A program made the position numbers and the translations under genes. From assembly GCA_947623455.1 (NCBI GenBank), contig OX392543.1, positions 18,784,757 to 18,848,756 on the forward strand: DNA of 64,000 nt, written 5' to 3'. The notes beneath the pieces were generated by a model. The model worked only from the letters and a program-made list of their open reading frames with translations, made no database searches and was not told the origin of the DNA. Positions 56,801 through 64,000 of this stretch are shown in pieces (positions within the stretch are counted from its first letter, which is position 1; each line of letters begins with the position of its first letter). This DNA comes from Mimachlamys varia. Its lineage: Eukaryota > Mollusca > Bivalvia > Pectinida > Pectinidae.

Positions 56801-59800
56801 ATACAGTGTGATATGCTACAATTTGGTTTAGTAATGATATATAGGCAAAGGCTACACAGAATGTAAATATAGGTGTATAAACGCAAGATATTCTGTGCAT
56901 GCTTGGGCCACAGATTGTTTCGTGCGATAGTTATAAGTAAAGTAAGAAACAAGTTTCTTATTTTCCATCTCATTGAGATTTATTGGCTCATATATAGAGG
57001 ATATTCAATGGTTTGCCGTTTAATATCAAATATATTTCACGAGTATGGCAGATTTTTTTATATTTGCACTCGATATTTTCACGAGTGCTACGCACTCGTG
57101 AAAATATAAAAAAAAATCTGCCATACAAGTGAAATATATTTGATATTAAACGGCAAACCATTGAATTTTCTTTTTATTACATTTCGAAAGAGGACTAAGA
57201 TACTTTCATTATTTTTTTTCTTGGTCTACTTGCCTACTGCAAAGGAGCTAAGTCTACTGTAATCCGTCGAAATCACAACCGATCGAGCCCAGTACACAGC
57301 TGATTGAGATAAGCTGATCGGAAAAGTTGAACCATACTCATCTTTCAATTCATTTCATTTTAAATCCTGCAGCAGTTACCATCAATATTTACTATGGATG
57401 CCATTTCTTCAAGACCATCTTTCCCCAAGAGACAAGTTCTAGCAGACGACAACAATGCCGAGCCTCTTCCAAGATTCGATCAAGGGGAACAACTCATACA
57501 AAAGTTTCGATGTTACGTGAAAAAAATGACCCAGTTGAAAACTACCCACCGTTGAAAGCTACGGCGGGTCACTTTATCAAGGGACGAATTACGGAAAATC
57601 GAATGGGGTCATTTTTCTACTGATGGCCGTGTAAGATTTCTACTGTTAAATAACGACCCCGGGTAACTTTTGCAACGTAGAATAATGACCCGGGTGGTAT
57701 TTTATTAGCGGGTCACTTTTTCACGTTACACTGAAAAAGCCTTATATTTTCACTGCAAAATCTTATATTTTCACGGCAAAATCTTATATTTTCACGGCAA
57801 AGTCTTATATTTTCACTGCAGTGAAAATATCAGTTTTATCAGTTTGATAATTTTCTATATTTCACTGGCAAAAATGTAATAAATCGTTTTATTAGATTTA
57901 CTTCCTATCCATGATGATTTATTAGCTTTACAGTTAGTTCATATTATTAAGCTCATGGCCGACAGATATGTTCGTGCATTTAATGTTTTCAGCTAAATAT
58001 GACAAGCAGTTAAGCTTGTTGGATAATTTCAGCTTTAACAGTTTTTAAGAGAATTATCACCCTATATCCGCCATAAGCAAGACTGATTCATCAGCTATTA
58101 TCCGTTTTGACGCTTGATCGAGATTTGTTTTTTTCACTTGATATTTAGAAGCTTAAATAAATCCGTCATACAGGTTGATCCTAAAGTTGACAAAATATGT
58201 TCTTGATTTGCGCTTGAGTGAGATAGAAATCTTTTCAACAAAATATTATTTGACATGACAAACAGTTTCTACATTTTGACAGTACTGTACAAGCCTCTGA
58301 TAACCTGGTGGATAACCCTACTATCATAGACATTGCCAGTAAATATAAACGCACAGCAGGGCAAGTGAGTATACCACGCATAGGGATACAAATTAAAATT
58401 TATAGATCGTAAAGATAGTAAACAGACCAAAAGTATGGTCCATGTCTTACTTTGTACGCAAGTGCACACTCTGCATTATGTCATATCGTCTATCAACAAC
58501 TAATGGCACTTACTGATATTTATTATGATTACCTATTTAAAATCTGTCCGAAATCGCTTGATGAATACACATAGATTTTCAAGTACATTCTTGTATATGG
58601 GAGCTATTCATAATGTCAAATTCATTGTCGGAACTCTGGAATTATTTTCAATTCAAGTATGTCGCCAATCGCAAAACAAGAACTCTCCCCAATTGACTAA
58701 TTATTACACCGTTTTTCTGTTGTTTGTTCTCCCTGAAGGGCTAAGGTAAAGACGAACCTTCGACCCCTGGTGATCTTTGAATTTTAGCCATTTCATAATG
58801 CATCCATGGCCTTCGAGTTGGAAGTTTGTCGTAATTTAGCCTGCATGTGGATAATTAGCCATTTCAATAACGCAAATCAATCATGATTGGTTTGTTGTTT
58901 TTACGTCCTATTAGCAGCCGAGATCAGTTAAGGCCGGCCTTCCTCTGTATACTATGTAAGTATGTGTTGAGTGCATGTGTACTCTGGAGGCTGTGGTACG
59001 ATGGTCTGGGTCTTTTGCATATTAAAAGTGCTATCACATGGAAGTAAACGAAGGCCGCCAGCAGAACAACGCACCCGGTCCCATTTTACTGAAAATGGTT
59101 GAACTATTCGTTCCACCCCATACTATTGAGTGTCCAACAGGGAGTTGTCACCGCCCTTGTTAGAGACTGATATGACTTGGTTTGGGGACAGAACCCATAA
59201 CCGTGACAATTTACCTCATTACTTCCGAAGTTGTCAGTACCGTAGTTTTCATTAATATCTACATTGATTTTTTTGTTAACAAAATGTATGTCTCCACTTT
59301 CCAAGGTTTAAAAGTTATGACCCGGAAAATATTCGTGAAACGTTGCACATACCTAATGATTTAACCTCATAAGGACAGTCTCCTCAATTATGAATATTTA
59401 TTGATGACGAAGTTTTAATGCAAGAATAATAATAATCTAATTATCTAATAATGGGGTCATTGCAGAAGTTATCAAAATGACTCCTGGTTGTCGAAAACAA
59501 TACTTTGATATAATTTCAATCTTGACTGTAAACTTCTCTCTGCTGAGTTAAGATCTGTGGATAGATTAGGGTTTTGGATGTATAAGTTATCTATTCCTCA
59601 TTGTGTACTGTGCTCCTTCCAAGCCTACAAAGTGCTGTATTTGGATTAATGTTCAAGAGTTTGGTGGTTTTTATTGCTGAATATAATTGCATGTTTTTGT
59701 TATTCAAAAGTGCTGTAAATCCATTTCCTGCCATCTAGGAATTCAAAATTTCCCGGGGGAGACACCCCGTACCCCCCTTACGAGAAGGGGATATCCAGCC

Positions 59801-62800
59801 CCCCTTTCGGTGCCCCCCCCCCCTGCCTCGCGTCTGCGGCCTTCTGCCTGTCTGGGCCAGTTGGGCCATTTCATTCCTTATGCAGCTGGCCCAAAGGGCC
59901 AGTGACATTACAAATTTTAAGTCTACACCTGTATGGGGTAGCCAATCAAATTACTACTTTCATAGCCCAATCTGATTAAAATACAGATCCTTGTTCTCAC
60001 TCCGTTTTACAAGGATCTGACAACATCCCATAAGAGGTCACGTCCAGATGACCTTTGTCGCCTCTTTACTTAACACTAAAATAATTTTCCAACGACCTGT
60101 CATCTTGCAGCAAACCATTTCGTCACATTATTCCGCACGATCTTTTTGTGACGAAATGACTAAACGGAAAAATGTGTTTATGCAAGCTTTGTCGCCGCAA
60201 AATTTCACTGTCAAGATTCTGCCAGTAGTAATTTGATTGGCTAATACGAAAGGTCATCGGGACATGATCCCCTATGGGATTATCTCAGGTCTTAACGCAG
60301 CATAGAGAAGTTTACGGAACGGCGCGGAGATCAAGATATGATTTTAATCAGATTGTTCATTGCCATGAATGTGATTTTATGAGGAGACAAACCTTGCATA
60401 TATATCTGTATCGTTGTACGTTTAGTCATTTCGTCACAACAAGCTTATGTACTTGTTGTGACGAAATGACGTGCTGCAGAGGACAGCGTCTACTAGAGTG
60501 GAGGCGACAAAGGTCATCAGAGCATGACCTCTTGTGGGATGTTGTTAGGAGTCTTGTAAAACGGAGTGATAACAAGGATATGCATTTTAATCAGATTGAG
60601 ATATAGTTAACAGAACAAGACACAGTGGAGGATCGTTTGCATCACCTTGGCGTATACCTTTTAATGCTAGAATTTCCCCTTTGAGCCAGAGACCGGCAAC
60701 TACATAGATAATCAGAAGGTGATAAACTTCAAGGTGATACGTTTCATTCAGATAACTTGACCCCAGACCCATGTCGGTATCGTAGCGTTCTGCTTCTTCA
60801 TTAGTTTATCGACATTTTGGATTCGCACATTTTGATCCCTAGCATCACTGAAAAGGAGGACGAAACATCTGTATGATGCAGTTTAATTCAGCATACTGTA
60901 TCTATTACTAAATTTAAGAGATGCAGCATATTTATGTGTTATGTCATCATTAAGATCATTTATGTGGCATGCATTCCGGTTGCTTTCATCAACATTTAAT
61001 GTGGTATGCATTTCTATGGATACCACAATTTTGTTTCAAAATTCAAATGAAAGCGATAACTTATCATTTTAGATTCTCCTTCGAAACACTATACAGAGAG
61101 GTATTGTGGTTATTCCGAAGTCTGAGAACCCGAACAGGATGAGAGAAAATATAGAGGTAAACGCATTAGGCTAATGCCGAAAGTTCATAAACAATTTTAT
61201 TTAAATTAATAAGAGAATACCGACGCATCAACAAAATCATAATCCAAACTCAAAATCGATTTAAAGGGGCATCCCGCGAAAGCCTAAATGCCTGTTCTTG
61301 AATATACATGGCGTCTGCACTACTAATTATACTTTCCTGTTATTCCCAAATTCAAAAGTCCAATCAAAATGTCTATAATGACCACTTGCAAAATCGCATT
61401 CCTCGGGAAAGCCCAGATAAAAATAGCGGAGATGACGCAACGTGACAGGTGTGCCGCAAGTTTCCTGCTCAGTTTGACGGAAGGGGCCATACGGGAGGGG
61501 ACGCGTAATGTATACGGCTGATGAAACAGAGACAAAGTCCGTGTATAAACTTATTAAATCACATTCACATTGAAATTAGACATCAATTGCACACATACCG
61601 ATATTCAAATGAAGAATAATTGTCGGCATATCGGCACCATATATCGATCGACACCAGGAATTATCTATATTATATTTACCTGACCGAGACCGGTACACAT
61701 GGGTACGGAATACGGCCATGGTACAAACCTTAATTTATGTAAAAGGTAATATTCACGAACCAACTTTTCAGATGATTTCATAAAATGTATGTAGCATGCA
61801 TTGAAAAGTTCGAAAGTAAAATGACATGAAATGTTTGCGATTTTTTTTTTACAACTCAATGTCTTGAGGATTTTTTTTCAGACTATATATACAAAGTACA
61901 TTCATATTCATTTAAAATCTATCCAACTTTCAGCGTCTTCACACGTTAACACGTATCACGGAATGCGAATATTTAAGTCCACAGACTCATATAACGACAC
62001 ACTATAAGCATGACTACATGTATATCAGATTTGGAACTGTTGAAACACTTATAACTACACGTTATGAATATGTTATGATAATTCCGCTTTCTTTTAACAT
62101 CTTTTTGTCGTCTTGTAAAGGGACGGTGACTTTAAAAAAAAACCTGCAGGAATGGAATATACATATAAGTATATGTTGTATAACTTTGGTTTTTATTTTT
62201 TATTTTTTTTCCGGTTATGTATATTTTCGTATCAAATTTAATACCGGGGTCGCAACCCAATGATATTTGTACCTTCACTAATTTATAGATTAAGTATGAA
62301 TAACACTTTTTTTTACGCGTGAAAACAATTTTTTATATTCCATTTGTCCAAATTGAAGCCGTATGTACCTCGGTCGCACGTCCCGTTTTACAACGTAATC
62401 AAACGACTTTTTCTGTTATGGTATATATAGTATTGGAAAATGTCTTTCTATCCAGCAATATAATTAAATCATTCTGTTTTACTGGAACATAAGATTTTAT
62501 AAAGAGAATATTATAAAACAAGCTTTTAAGTTTAATATTACACACGCATTTTATGCAACAGAAGACTGAAACAGTTTCCCCTTGGGTAGCCTCAAAACCA
62601 AATCAAAGCTTTATTTGTGCATGTTACCGTTATACAGAAGAAATATGTAACATACACACAATAGAGCAGGTAGTTTCTCCTTAGAATACTTCCCATCTCT
62701 CAATATGATTCCGTAACGCAGTCTTGTGTCATATTTTGACCATTCGGCAACTTTCCGCTTAGTAGTTAGGCCTTATCGTAGTGTAACGGTAATAACAGAT

Positions 62801-63812
62801 AGAGTGTTTACAATGGAAACGGCGCTCGCTGCGCATGCGTTGGTAGGTGGAAATCCCAATTCAGAACGTCTGGCCAGACGTTTTGGAGTTCCACTAGTTA
62901 TTTTGAAATTATTTATTTTATGAATACATGTCAGCGGAATCCGATCGTCGTAGTCCATAAGAATACCCACTCGATATGTGTATGTAATATTTTGAAAAAA
63001 AATATGAAAAAAAGATTACTTTCGCGGGATGCCCCTTTAAACAGGGGCAGAATATGAACAAAGGAAAGATTCACACGGAGACCCTTGCAAAAGTACAAGA
63101 GAATAAGACCAGATGTTCCGAAAGAGTAAGCGTCTTCTGCTTCATCACCCGCCATGTAAATCATTGTCACATCAAATGGTGACAAGGCACATTCAGTCTA
63201 TTCCTTTTGAATATGATATATACGACTAAGCCCCCTCTTTTGTGAGATAAGCATCTTATTCACGAACCCTGTACCAATGCAAAAAACTACAAAAAAGAAG
63301 CTTGAATTTGAACTCGGAAATTATCTCGTATTTTAGTTGTTTTTATTTTGTGTCAAGCTATATCAACAACATTGACATTTGAGGATGTCCTCCCATTTTA
63401 TGCAAGGATTATCTACCATATTTGCAATGTAACGGAGCGACAACTATTATCGGCATTTCAATCTGATTGCCTAGCCTCAATCAAAGGAAGGATTACATAG
63501 TAATTTGTACACACGTGGTTTAAGAATTATAAGTTTGAATCCATGAATTATAATTATTTTAACATAACTTTTACATGTAGCGACCTTTTATAAACTTGAT
63601 AAAAATTGTTAATTGGAAGCACCAGATACTGTTTAGAGTGACAAAAATAACTGCATTATGTAAATAACCAGGTCAATATGATAAAGTAAATCAATTGATT
63701 ATAATATTGCTTCAATGCTTTGTTGCAGATTTTCTCATTTTCATTGAGCGATGAAGACATGAAAAGAATAGCTGACCTTGAAAACGGAGTCCGACGATTC
63801 TGTCTTTCGTAG
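35790..63812 (+). CDS. aldo-keto reductase (AKR1-type), whole gene, 9 exons
   Basis: Exons: 35790-35864, 41964-42131, 43647-43763, 54145-54219, 55651-55767, 56130-56251, 58283-58364, 61073-61156, 63729-63812. All introns are phase 0 except the one after exon 6 (phase 2), and all have GT/AG borders. The join gives 307 residues, close to the family's usual 310-325. AKRs are cytosolic (alpha/beta)8 barrels that reduce aldehydes and ketones with NADPH. The catalytic tetrad is present: Asp47, Tyr52, Lys81, His114. Cofactor-site motifs SIGVSNF (158-164), AYCPLGSP (exon 6) and IPKS (266-269) are also present. The C-terminus is short, ending FCLS after the LENGVRRF segment. Substrate cannot be told from sequence. 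Confidence 0.9.
35993..36280 (+). pseudogene. RT fragment, family B, copy d (AKR intron 1)
   Basis: Plus-strand relic with the '[18 protein letters not shown]' segment, then an abrupt junction to the far 3' block 'TTTAATCGATTTGG'. The region between these blocks in copy c is missing, so this copy has an internal deletion. Confidence 0.65.
36355..36488. repeat. hairpin element
   Basis: The arms start CTCATTTTGACTGCGTATAC and are reverse-complementary for about 47 bp with few mismatches. The loop is about 40 bp. A related word 'GAATATATTCSTTGTC' occurs at 27782-27798. Non-coding. Confidence 0.75.
36764..38716 (+). repeat. family D repeat with about eight 157-bp internal units
   Basis: Begins AGCTCACCTGGACCGAAGGT and ends GGCCCATTGGGCCTCTTGTT, termini I recall as common in bivalve genomes. 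Inside, a unit of about 155-158 bp recurs, each with 'CAGAAACATCCTTGGG', 'TGACTCTGACCCC' and 'GGCCAGAGGGGCGGGGCC' blocks (anchors near 36897, 37637, 37796, 37952, 38110, 38268, 38422, 38577). The open frames here are by-products of the repeat. Confidence 0.85.
37042..37637. mobile_element. 596-bp foldback element inside family D
   Basis: The ends CTAAAGGACTATGTATGGTT and, on the complement, CTAAAGGACTATATATGGTT pair. Pairing continues via 'ATGGTAACCATCCGAAATAT' to a centre near 37340 where GAGCGCATTCTTGAACAAA meets its exact complement. It splits one 157-bp unit. Non-coding. Confidence 0.82.
39075..39276 (+). mobile_element. family C MITE, right half only
   Basis: Keeps 'AATAATTTGATTGGCTTATG', 'GACGCAGCAGAGAGAAG' and 'GATCAAGATATGC', ending in ACTCAGATTGG. 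The left half is absent. Confidence 0.65.
39763..39905. repeat. hairpin MITE-like element
   Basis: The left arm ATCTGTCACAAGTTTCTCTTC pairs with the right arm; GTTTCTCTTCATATTAAAT is exact on both sides. About 140 bp with no ORF. AKR intron 1. Confidence 0.75.
39966..40066 (+). pseudogene. family B retroelement 3' fragment, copy e
   Basis: 'CTTTCCTTTGTTCAAATTTTG' followed by 'TTTGAGTTTGGATTATGATT' and 'GACGCTTCGGTATTCTC', identical in order to the 3' end of the RT family. Confidence 0.65.
40067..41040. other. AKR intron 1 sequence, nothing recognised
   Basis: No exon, RNA or repeat matched. The frames at minus 40109-40384 and plus 40259-40447 overlap each other and look random. Confidence 0.4.
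41040..41800 (+). repeat. degenerate tandem repeat, about 140-150 bp unit
   Basis: Units share 'TGACCTTGATCTACTTTCAG', 'CACAGGGGTCAAATATG', 'TTAACMRTCTTCTC' and 'GGCCAGTAGGTACC' in order (near 41210, 41365, 41510, 41650, 41770). A run of 16 C lies at about 41629-41644. Non-coding, AKR intron 1. Confidence 0.7.
41964..42131 (+). CDS. AKR exon 2 (residues 26-81)
   Basis: Acceptor TATTTGCAG, donor GTATTA. Encodes ...[16 protein letters not shown]... with catalytic Asp47 and Tyr52, and ends VFITTK with catalytic Lys81. Phase 0 at both ends. Confidence 0.93.
42596..42723. repeat. hairpin element in AKR intron 2
   Basis: The arms pair at TCTCGTTAATTATTTTT and GTTACAAAAG and at the outer GGTTA...TAACC. 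The loop GCACTCGCTAAAGCTCGTGT is itself palindromic. 128 bp, non-coding. Confidence 0.75.
42950..43338 (+). mobile_element. MULE-like MITE, family C, copy in AKR intron 2
   Basis: Full length with ends CAATCTGATTAAAAT and ATTTTAATCAGATTG. The last 17 bp are repeated immediately (to 43355). The flanks are A-rich and an exact 9-bp duplication cannot be read. Confidence 0.85.
43647..43763 (+). CDS. AKR exon 3 (residues 82-120)
   Basis: Acceptor TTGTTTCAG, donor GTAAAA. Encodes [20 protein letters not shown], then [10 protein letters not shown] with catalytic His114. Phase 0. Confidence 0.92.
44015..45144 (+). mobile_element. family A MITE, interrupted copy 5
   Basis: The left part 44015-44162 starts after TTAA (44011-44014). 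The right part is about 44931-45144 and ends TATTTGGCGT before TTAA. The break falls just after the TACAGCAGCAGT block. The missing middle is replaced by a family B retroelement fragment. The LINE at 45160 begins immediately beyond its right end. Confidence 0.75.
44165..44926 (-). pseudogene. RT fragment, family B, copy f, inside MITE A
   Basis: On the minus strand the '[21 protein letters not shown]' segment (frame 44675-44442) precedes the 3' block with [20 protein letters not shown] (frame 44429-44223). The frame is broken between the two. Homologous to 27838-28629. Confidence 0.7.
45270..46157 (+). CDS. LINE ORF1 protein (coiled coil + RRM-like)
   Basis: 295 residues from the first ATG. 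A second ATG at 45384 ([10 protein letters not shown]) is an equally good start. A Ser/Pro/His-rich N-terminus is followed by a helical heptad-like region (about 85-130, [20 protein letters not shown]). Then come [14 protein letters not shown] and the 'ERSHRVGKP' segment, which together resemble the RNA-binding domain of L1-type ORF1 proteins. The product would coat LINE RNA and trimerise. The frame is intact, unlike ORF2. Confidence 0.8.
   Translation: MLCGNTCNDLRHVNLCTYIASSSDDSSFVGVFSPSPTTMSHSPTSQYGSSHVHLHSFMSPSSQYIYPPGQPAIGGFRLSDEDISRVVQALKHSIREEICEIVESEVSRQVTPLIARVGSLECENRDLRLMIDDVEQYGRRSLVRFSGIQEDKEENTTTKIMAAVTAAGVDLNPADVERSHRVGKPRQQSGHHISPNPRQIIMRLKSVDAKFRLLKSSRSFRDCPDFAHVSVNEDLTRYRNELAFHARRLVKSRKILQSWTTNGKIMIKDKSSRVVQVRTEADLIPLGHVPSTTSR
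46158..48970 (+). repeat. LINE inter-ORF segment with degenerate internal repeats
   Basis: 2.8 kb without a credible ORF. Blocks recur: 'AACCAATGAACSATGG..TTTGCATACCATGTAAAC' near 46565, 47155 and 47890, and 'ACCCTACCTATCA.TAC.CAATAGTGGA' near 46815 and 47680. It lies inside the target-site duplication, so it belongs to the element or inserted into it. This spacing is unusually long between LINE ORFs. A second promoter or a degenerate internal duplication is possible; I cannot decide. Confidence 0.6.
48971..52255 (+). pseudogene. LINE ORF2: 2A-like leader, endonuclease, reverse transcriptase; disrupted
   Basis: The likely start is ATG 48971: a hydrophobic leader [18 protein letters not shown], then TAA at 49025-49027, then TNPGP. 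That is a DIxTNPGP 2A-like motif with its Glu codon turned into stop. The frame shifts in a T run at 49112-49116. The apurinic endonuclease follows (HLNVQSL, TETWL, ITGDFNA; the usual SDH is RYH, Tyr codon 49734-49736). RT follows (KAIGPD, the FDRVWH block, [13 protein letters not shown] at 51101-51112) and a C-terminal Cys/His segment ([17 protein letters not shown]). Two more +1 shifts lie in T runs at 50833-50839 and 51053-51058. Not autonomous as read. Confidence 0.88.
52644..54144. other. AKR intron 3, 3' part; nothing coding
   Basis: At about 53245-53460 the ends (AGGGGCCTCAGAATT and, on the complement, CACAGGCGCCTGGGAATTTG) with internal TTTTTGGACCT/AGGTCC words suggest a decayed relative of the hAT-like MITE at 4616-4771. 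Otherwise I see nothing. Confidence 0.4.
54145..54219 (+). CDS. AKR exon 4 (residues 121-145)
   Basis: Acceptor TTTTTACAG, donor GTAAAA. 75 nt encoding a [20 protein letters not shown] segment and ending ETWK. This is the variable loop after the His strand, where relatives end in 'xxTWxAME'. Phase 0. Confidence 0.88.
54290..55110 (+). repeat. dispersed repeat with two related halves, split by a deleted MITE
   Basis: Both halves carry 'GATGTACAACTACATAAAATAC' or 'GATGCACAACTACATGACATAC' followed by 'TGATCATTCATGTGAAG'. The end has 'GACAGACAGGGCGATTCCGGT' and CTTCGTTGTGGGGG, a terminus I have seen in many molluscan repeats. A family C deletion derivative sits inside at 54678-54766. Confidence 0.6.
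54678..54766 (+). mobile_element. family C MITE, 89-bp internal-deletion derivative
   Basis: It has the left terminus through CTTGTTCTCA joined directly to ACGCAGCAGAGAGAAG and the right terminus. About 280-300 bp of interior are missing. An exact 9-bp target duplication GTGTTACTG flanks it, so the short form itself transposed or was deleted cleanly after insertion. Confidence 0.82.
55651..55767 (+). CDS. AKR exon 5 (residues 146-184)
   Basis: Acceptor ATACTTTCAG, donor GTATTG. Encodes [20 protein letters not shown] and ends IQPAVNQ. The SIGVSNF strand and the PAVNQ strand contact the nicotinamide in this family. Phase 0. Confidence 0.93.
55881..56055 (-). mobile_element. tRNA-derived SINE (type 3)
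   Basis: On the minus strand a tRNA-like head starts near 56055. The B box is at 56003-55993 (GGTTCGATTCC) and an A box-like region is in 'GCAGTAGATAGCGC'. The body includes 'TTTTCTCCGGGTACTCCGGT', shared with SINE type 2 (13720-14055). It lies in AKR intron 5, 75 bp before exon 6. Confidence 0.78.
56130..56251 (+). CDS. AKR exon 6 (residues 185-224 plus two bases)
   Basis: Acceptor GATTACAG. Encodes [20 protein letters not shown], then [20 protein letters not shown]. The best donor is AA^GTAATT at 56252, giving phase 2. If unspliced, the frame ends two codons later at TAA. The next exon has the complementary phase, which supports the splice. Confidence 0.85.
56281..56870 (+). repeat. dispersed repeat family F, copy 2
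   Basis: Homologous to 3781-4566, including the 120-bp internal duplication. It lacks the 263-bp MITE of copy 1 but has its own 60-bp palindrome at 56328-56387 (ATTTGGGTGACAGATA and its exact complement). Confidence 0.75.
56988..57190. repeat. foldback repeat, family H, copy 2
   Basis: The outer arms 'CAATGGTTTGCCGTTTAATA' and their complement are nearly perfect; the inner CACGAGTG...CACTCGTG pair forms a second stem. About 200 bp. AKR intron 6. Confidence 0.8.
57490..57830 (+). repeat. GGGTCA-rich segment and 23-bp tandem repeat
   Basis: From about 57735 a unit 'CTTATATTTTCACGGCAAAAT' of about 23 bp repeats four times and ends in a small palindrome. Upstream, 'CGGGTCACTTT' and 'AATGACCCGGGT' words alternate on both strands. 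The frame 57327-57623 runs through it and is probably not a gene. Confidence 0.55.
57831..58282. other. AKR intron 6, nothing recognised
   Basis: AT-rich; no repeat matched and no further exon needed here. Confidence 0.4.
58283..58364 (+). CDS. AKR exon 7 (residues 225-252)
   Basis: Acceptor TTTTGACAG, donor GTGAGT. With the two carried bases it reads through [20 protein letters not shown] and ends GQ. This is the helix before the IPKS strand, normally LLxDPxVxxIAxKxxxTPAQ. Gly replaces Ala in the usual TPAQ (here TAGQ). At 82 nt it is easily missed by gene callers. Confidence 0.82.
58365..59967. other. AKR intron 7, repeat relics
   Basis: A SINE type 2-like tail lies at about 58895-58960 (TTACGTCCTATTAGCAGCC). 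A family C relic lies near 59519-59560. C-rich low-complexity sequence at 59750-59825 includes a run of 9-10 C. No exon seen. Confidence 0.45.
59968..60355 (+). mobile_element. MULE-like MITE, family C, copy in AKR intron 7
   Basis: 388 bp, full length, with the standard ends. The flanking 9-mers TTCATAGCC and TTCATTGCC differ at one base, so it is somewhat older than the copies with exact duplications. Confidence 0.87.
60375..60598 (-). mobile_element. family C MITE, partial inverted copy
   Basis: Only the left half in reverse orientation is present, ending ATTTTAATCAGATTG. It contains a palindrome GTCATTTCGTCACAAC / GTTGTGACGAAATGAC like that at 16772-16808. It follows the full copy directly, forming a near inverted pair. 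Confidence 0.7.
60783..60960 (+). repeat. dispersed repeat, family J, copy
   Basis: 'TCTGCTTCTTCATTAGTTTA', then 'GAAACATCTGTATGATGCAG' and 'ATACTGTATCTATTACTAAA', parallel to 29308-29460. Confidence 0.65.
61073..61156 (+). CDS. AKR exon 8 (residues 253-280)
   Basis: Acceptor TCATTTTAG, donor GTAAAC. Encodes [20 protein letters not shown], then [12 protein letters not shown] and the Arg of NRMREN bind the 2'-phosphate of NADPH in this family. Phase 0. Confidence 0.92.
61211..63177 (-). pseudogene. family B retroelement fragment, copy g, split by a TTAA element
   Basis: The parts at 61211-61260 and 63041-63177 join to match 27838-28030 continuously. The break is at CGAT|TTAA, and the intervening 1.77 kb is a separate element. 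Confidence 0.8.
61265..63036. mobile_element. 1.77-kb TTAA-type non-autonomous element
   Basis: A perfect 18-bp terminal inverted repeat AGGGGCATCCCGCGAAAG (61265-61282 and 63019-63036) is flanked by TTAA on each side (61261-61264, 63037-63040). No ORF over about 80 codons and no transposase motif, so it would depend on a piggyBac- or Kolobok-type enzyme elsewhere. The exact ends and the interrupted family B sequence show a clean insertion. Confidence 0.9.
63177..63299 (+). repeat. direct repeat, left copy (flanks AKR exon 9)
   Basis: 123 bp starting TGGTGACAAGGCACATTCAG, nearly identical to 63873-63995 with only a handful of differences. The spacing is 696 bp. Confidence 0.85.
63729..63812 (+). 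CDS. AKR exon 9 (residues 281-307, stop TAG)
   Basis: Acceptor TTTGTTGCAG. Encodes [20 protein letters not shown], then VRRFCLS and stop. It matches the family's conserved F.F.LS.EDM..I..L end but lacks the longer C-terminal tail found in many AKR1 enzymes. A possible ATTAAA signal lies near 63863. Confidence 0.9.
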   Translation: MFSFSLSDEDMKRIADLENGVRRFCLS

Positions 63813-63872
63813 TAAGATATCCGTTATAACAATAAGAATGAAATTGCAACGAAATGATTTCGTATTAAATAA

Positions 63873-63995
63873 TGGTGACAAGGCACATTCAGTCTATTCC
63901 TATTAAATATGATATATACGACTAAGCCCCCTCTTTTGTGAGATAAGCATCTTATTCACGAACCCTGTACCAATGCCAAAAACTATAAAAAACAG
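63873..63995 (+). repeat. direct repeat, right copy (runs to the window edge)
   Basis: Second copy of the 123-bp sequence at 63177-63299. It may continue beyond the window. Confidence 0.85.
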
Positions 63996-64000
63996 TAGCT

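Noticed and set aside
57327..57623. 98-codon ORF as a gene
   Set aside because: It lies inside AKR intron 6 and partly in repetitive GGGTCA-rich sequence, with no recognisable domain.

Overview
This is a eukaryotic window, AT-rich and intron-rich, dominated by repeats. The gene families and the repeat types point to a lophotrochozoan, most likely a bivalve mollusc. That assignment is an inference: it rests on tRNA-derived SINEs, a CR1-like LINE carrying a 2A-like motif, and a dispersed repeat with ends like AGCTCACCTGG and GGGCCTCTTGTT that I associate with bivalve genomes. There is no operon logic. Almost all open frames longer than 60 codons are chance frames or transposon relics.

Two host genes can be assembled exon by exon. 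(1) A flavin-containing monooxygenase (FMO) lies on the minus strand at 14414-22919, with three exons, both introns in phase 1 and a 455-residue product. (2) An aldo-keto reductase (AKR) lies on the plus strand at 35790-63812, with nine exons over 28 kb and a 307-residue product; its Asp/Tyr/Lys/His tetrad is intact. Both look intact. The window ends about 190 bases after the AKR stop codon.

Layout. 1-9.7 kb: no gene; MITE-like inverted repeats, a degenerate tandem array and a SINE. 9.72-10.86 kb: a 27-bp minisatellite. 10.9-14.06 kb: three copies of a TTAA-flanked MITE and a SINE with a tandemly repeated tRNA head. 14.4-22.9 kb: the FMO gene. Its first intron holds a palindromic 9-bp-TSD element, two MITE copies and a 2.6-kb array of 47-bp units. 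23-31 kb: no gene; MITEs, reverse-transcriptase fragments and local tandem duplications. 31.14-35.07 kb: a PIF/Harbinger-like DNA transposon with a frameshifted transposase and a SWIM zinc finger. 35.8-63.8 kb: the AKR gene. Its introns hold a triply nested repeat stack (36.6-38.9 kb), a 7.47-kb CR1-like LINE bounded by a 13-bp target-site duplication (45160-52630), a SINE and a 1.77-kb TTAA element inserted into an RT fragment.

The most striking feature is the 47-bp array in the FMO gene. Its unit is the last 33 nt of FMO exon 1 plus the first 14 nt of intron 1. The real 5' splice site has therefore been copied about 55 times in tandem directly downstream of itself, and the unit has no stop codon in any sense-strand frame. 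47 is not a multiple of three, so the choice of donor would set the reading frame.

I could not run any alignment or database search. Family names come from motifs read by eye. TSDs, TIRs and exon borders were read directly from the sequence.
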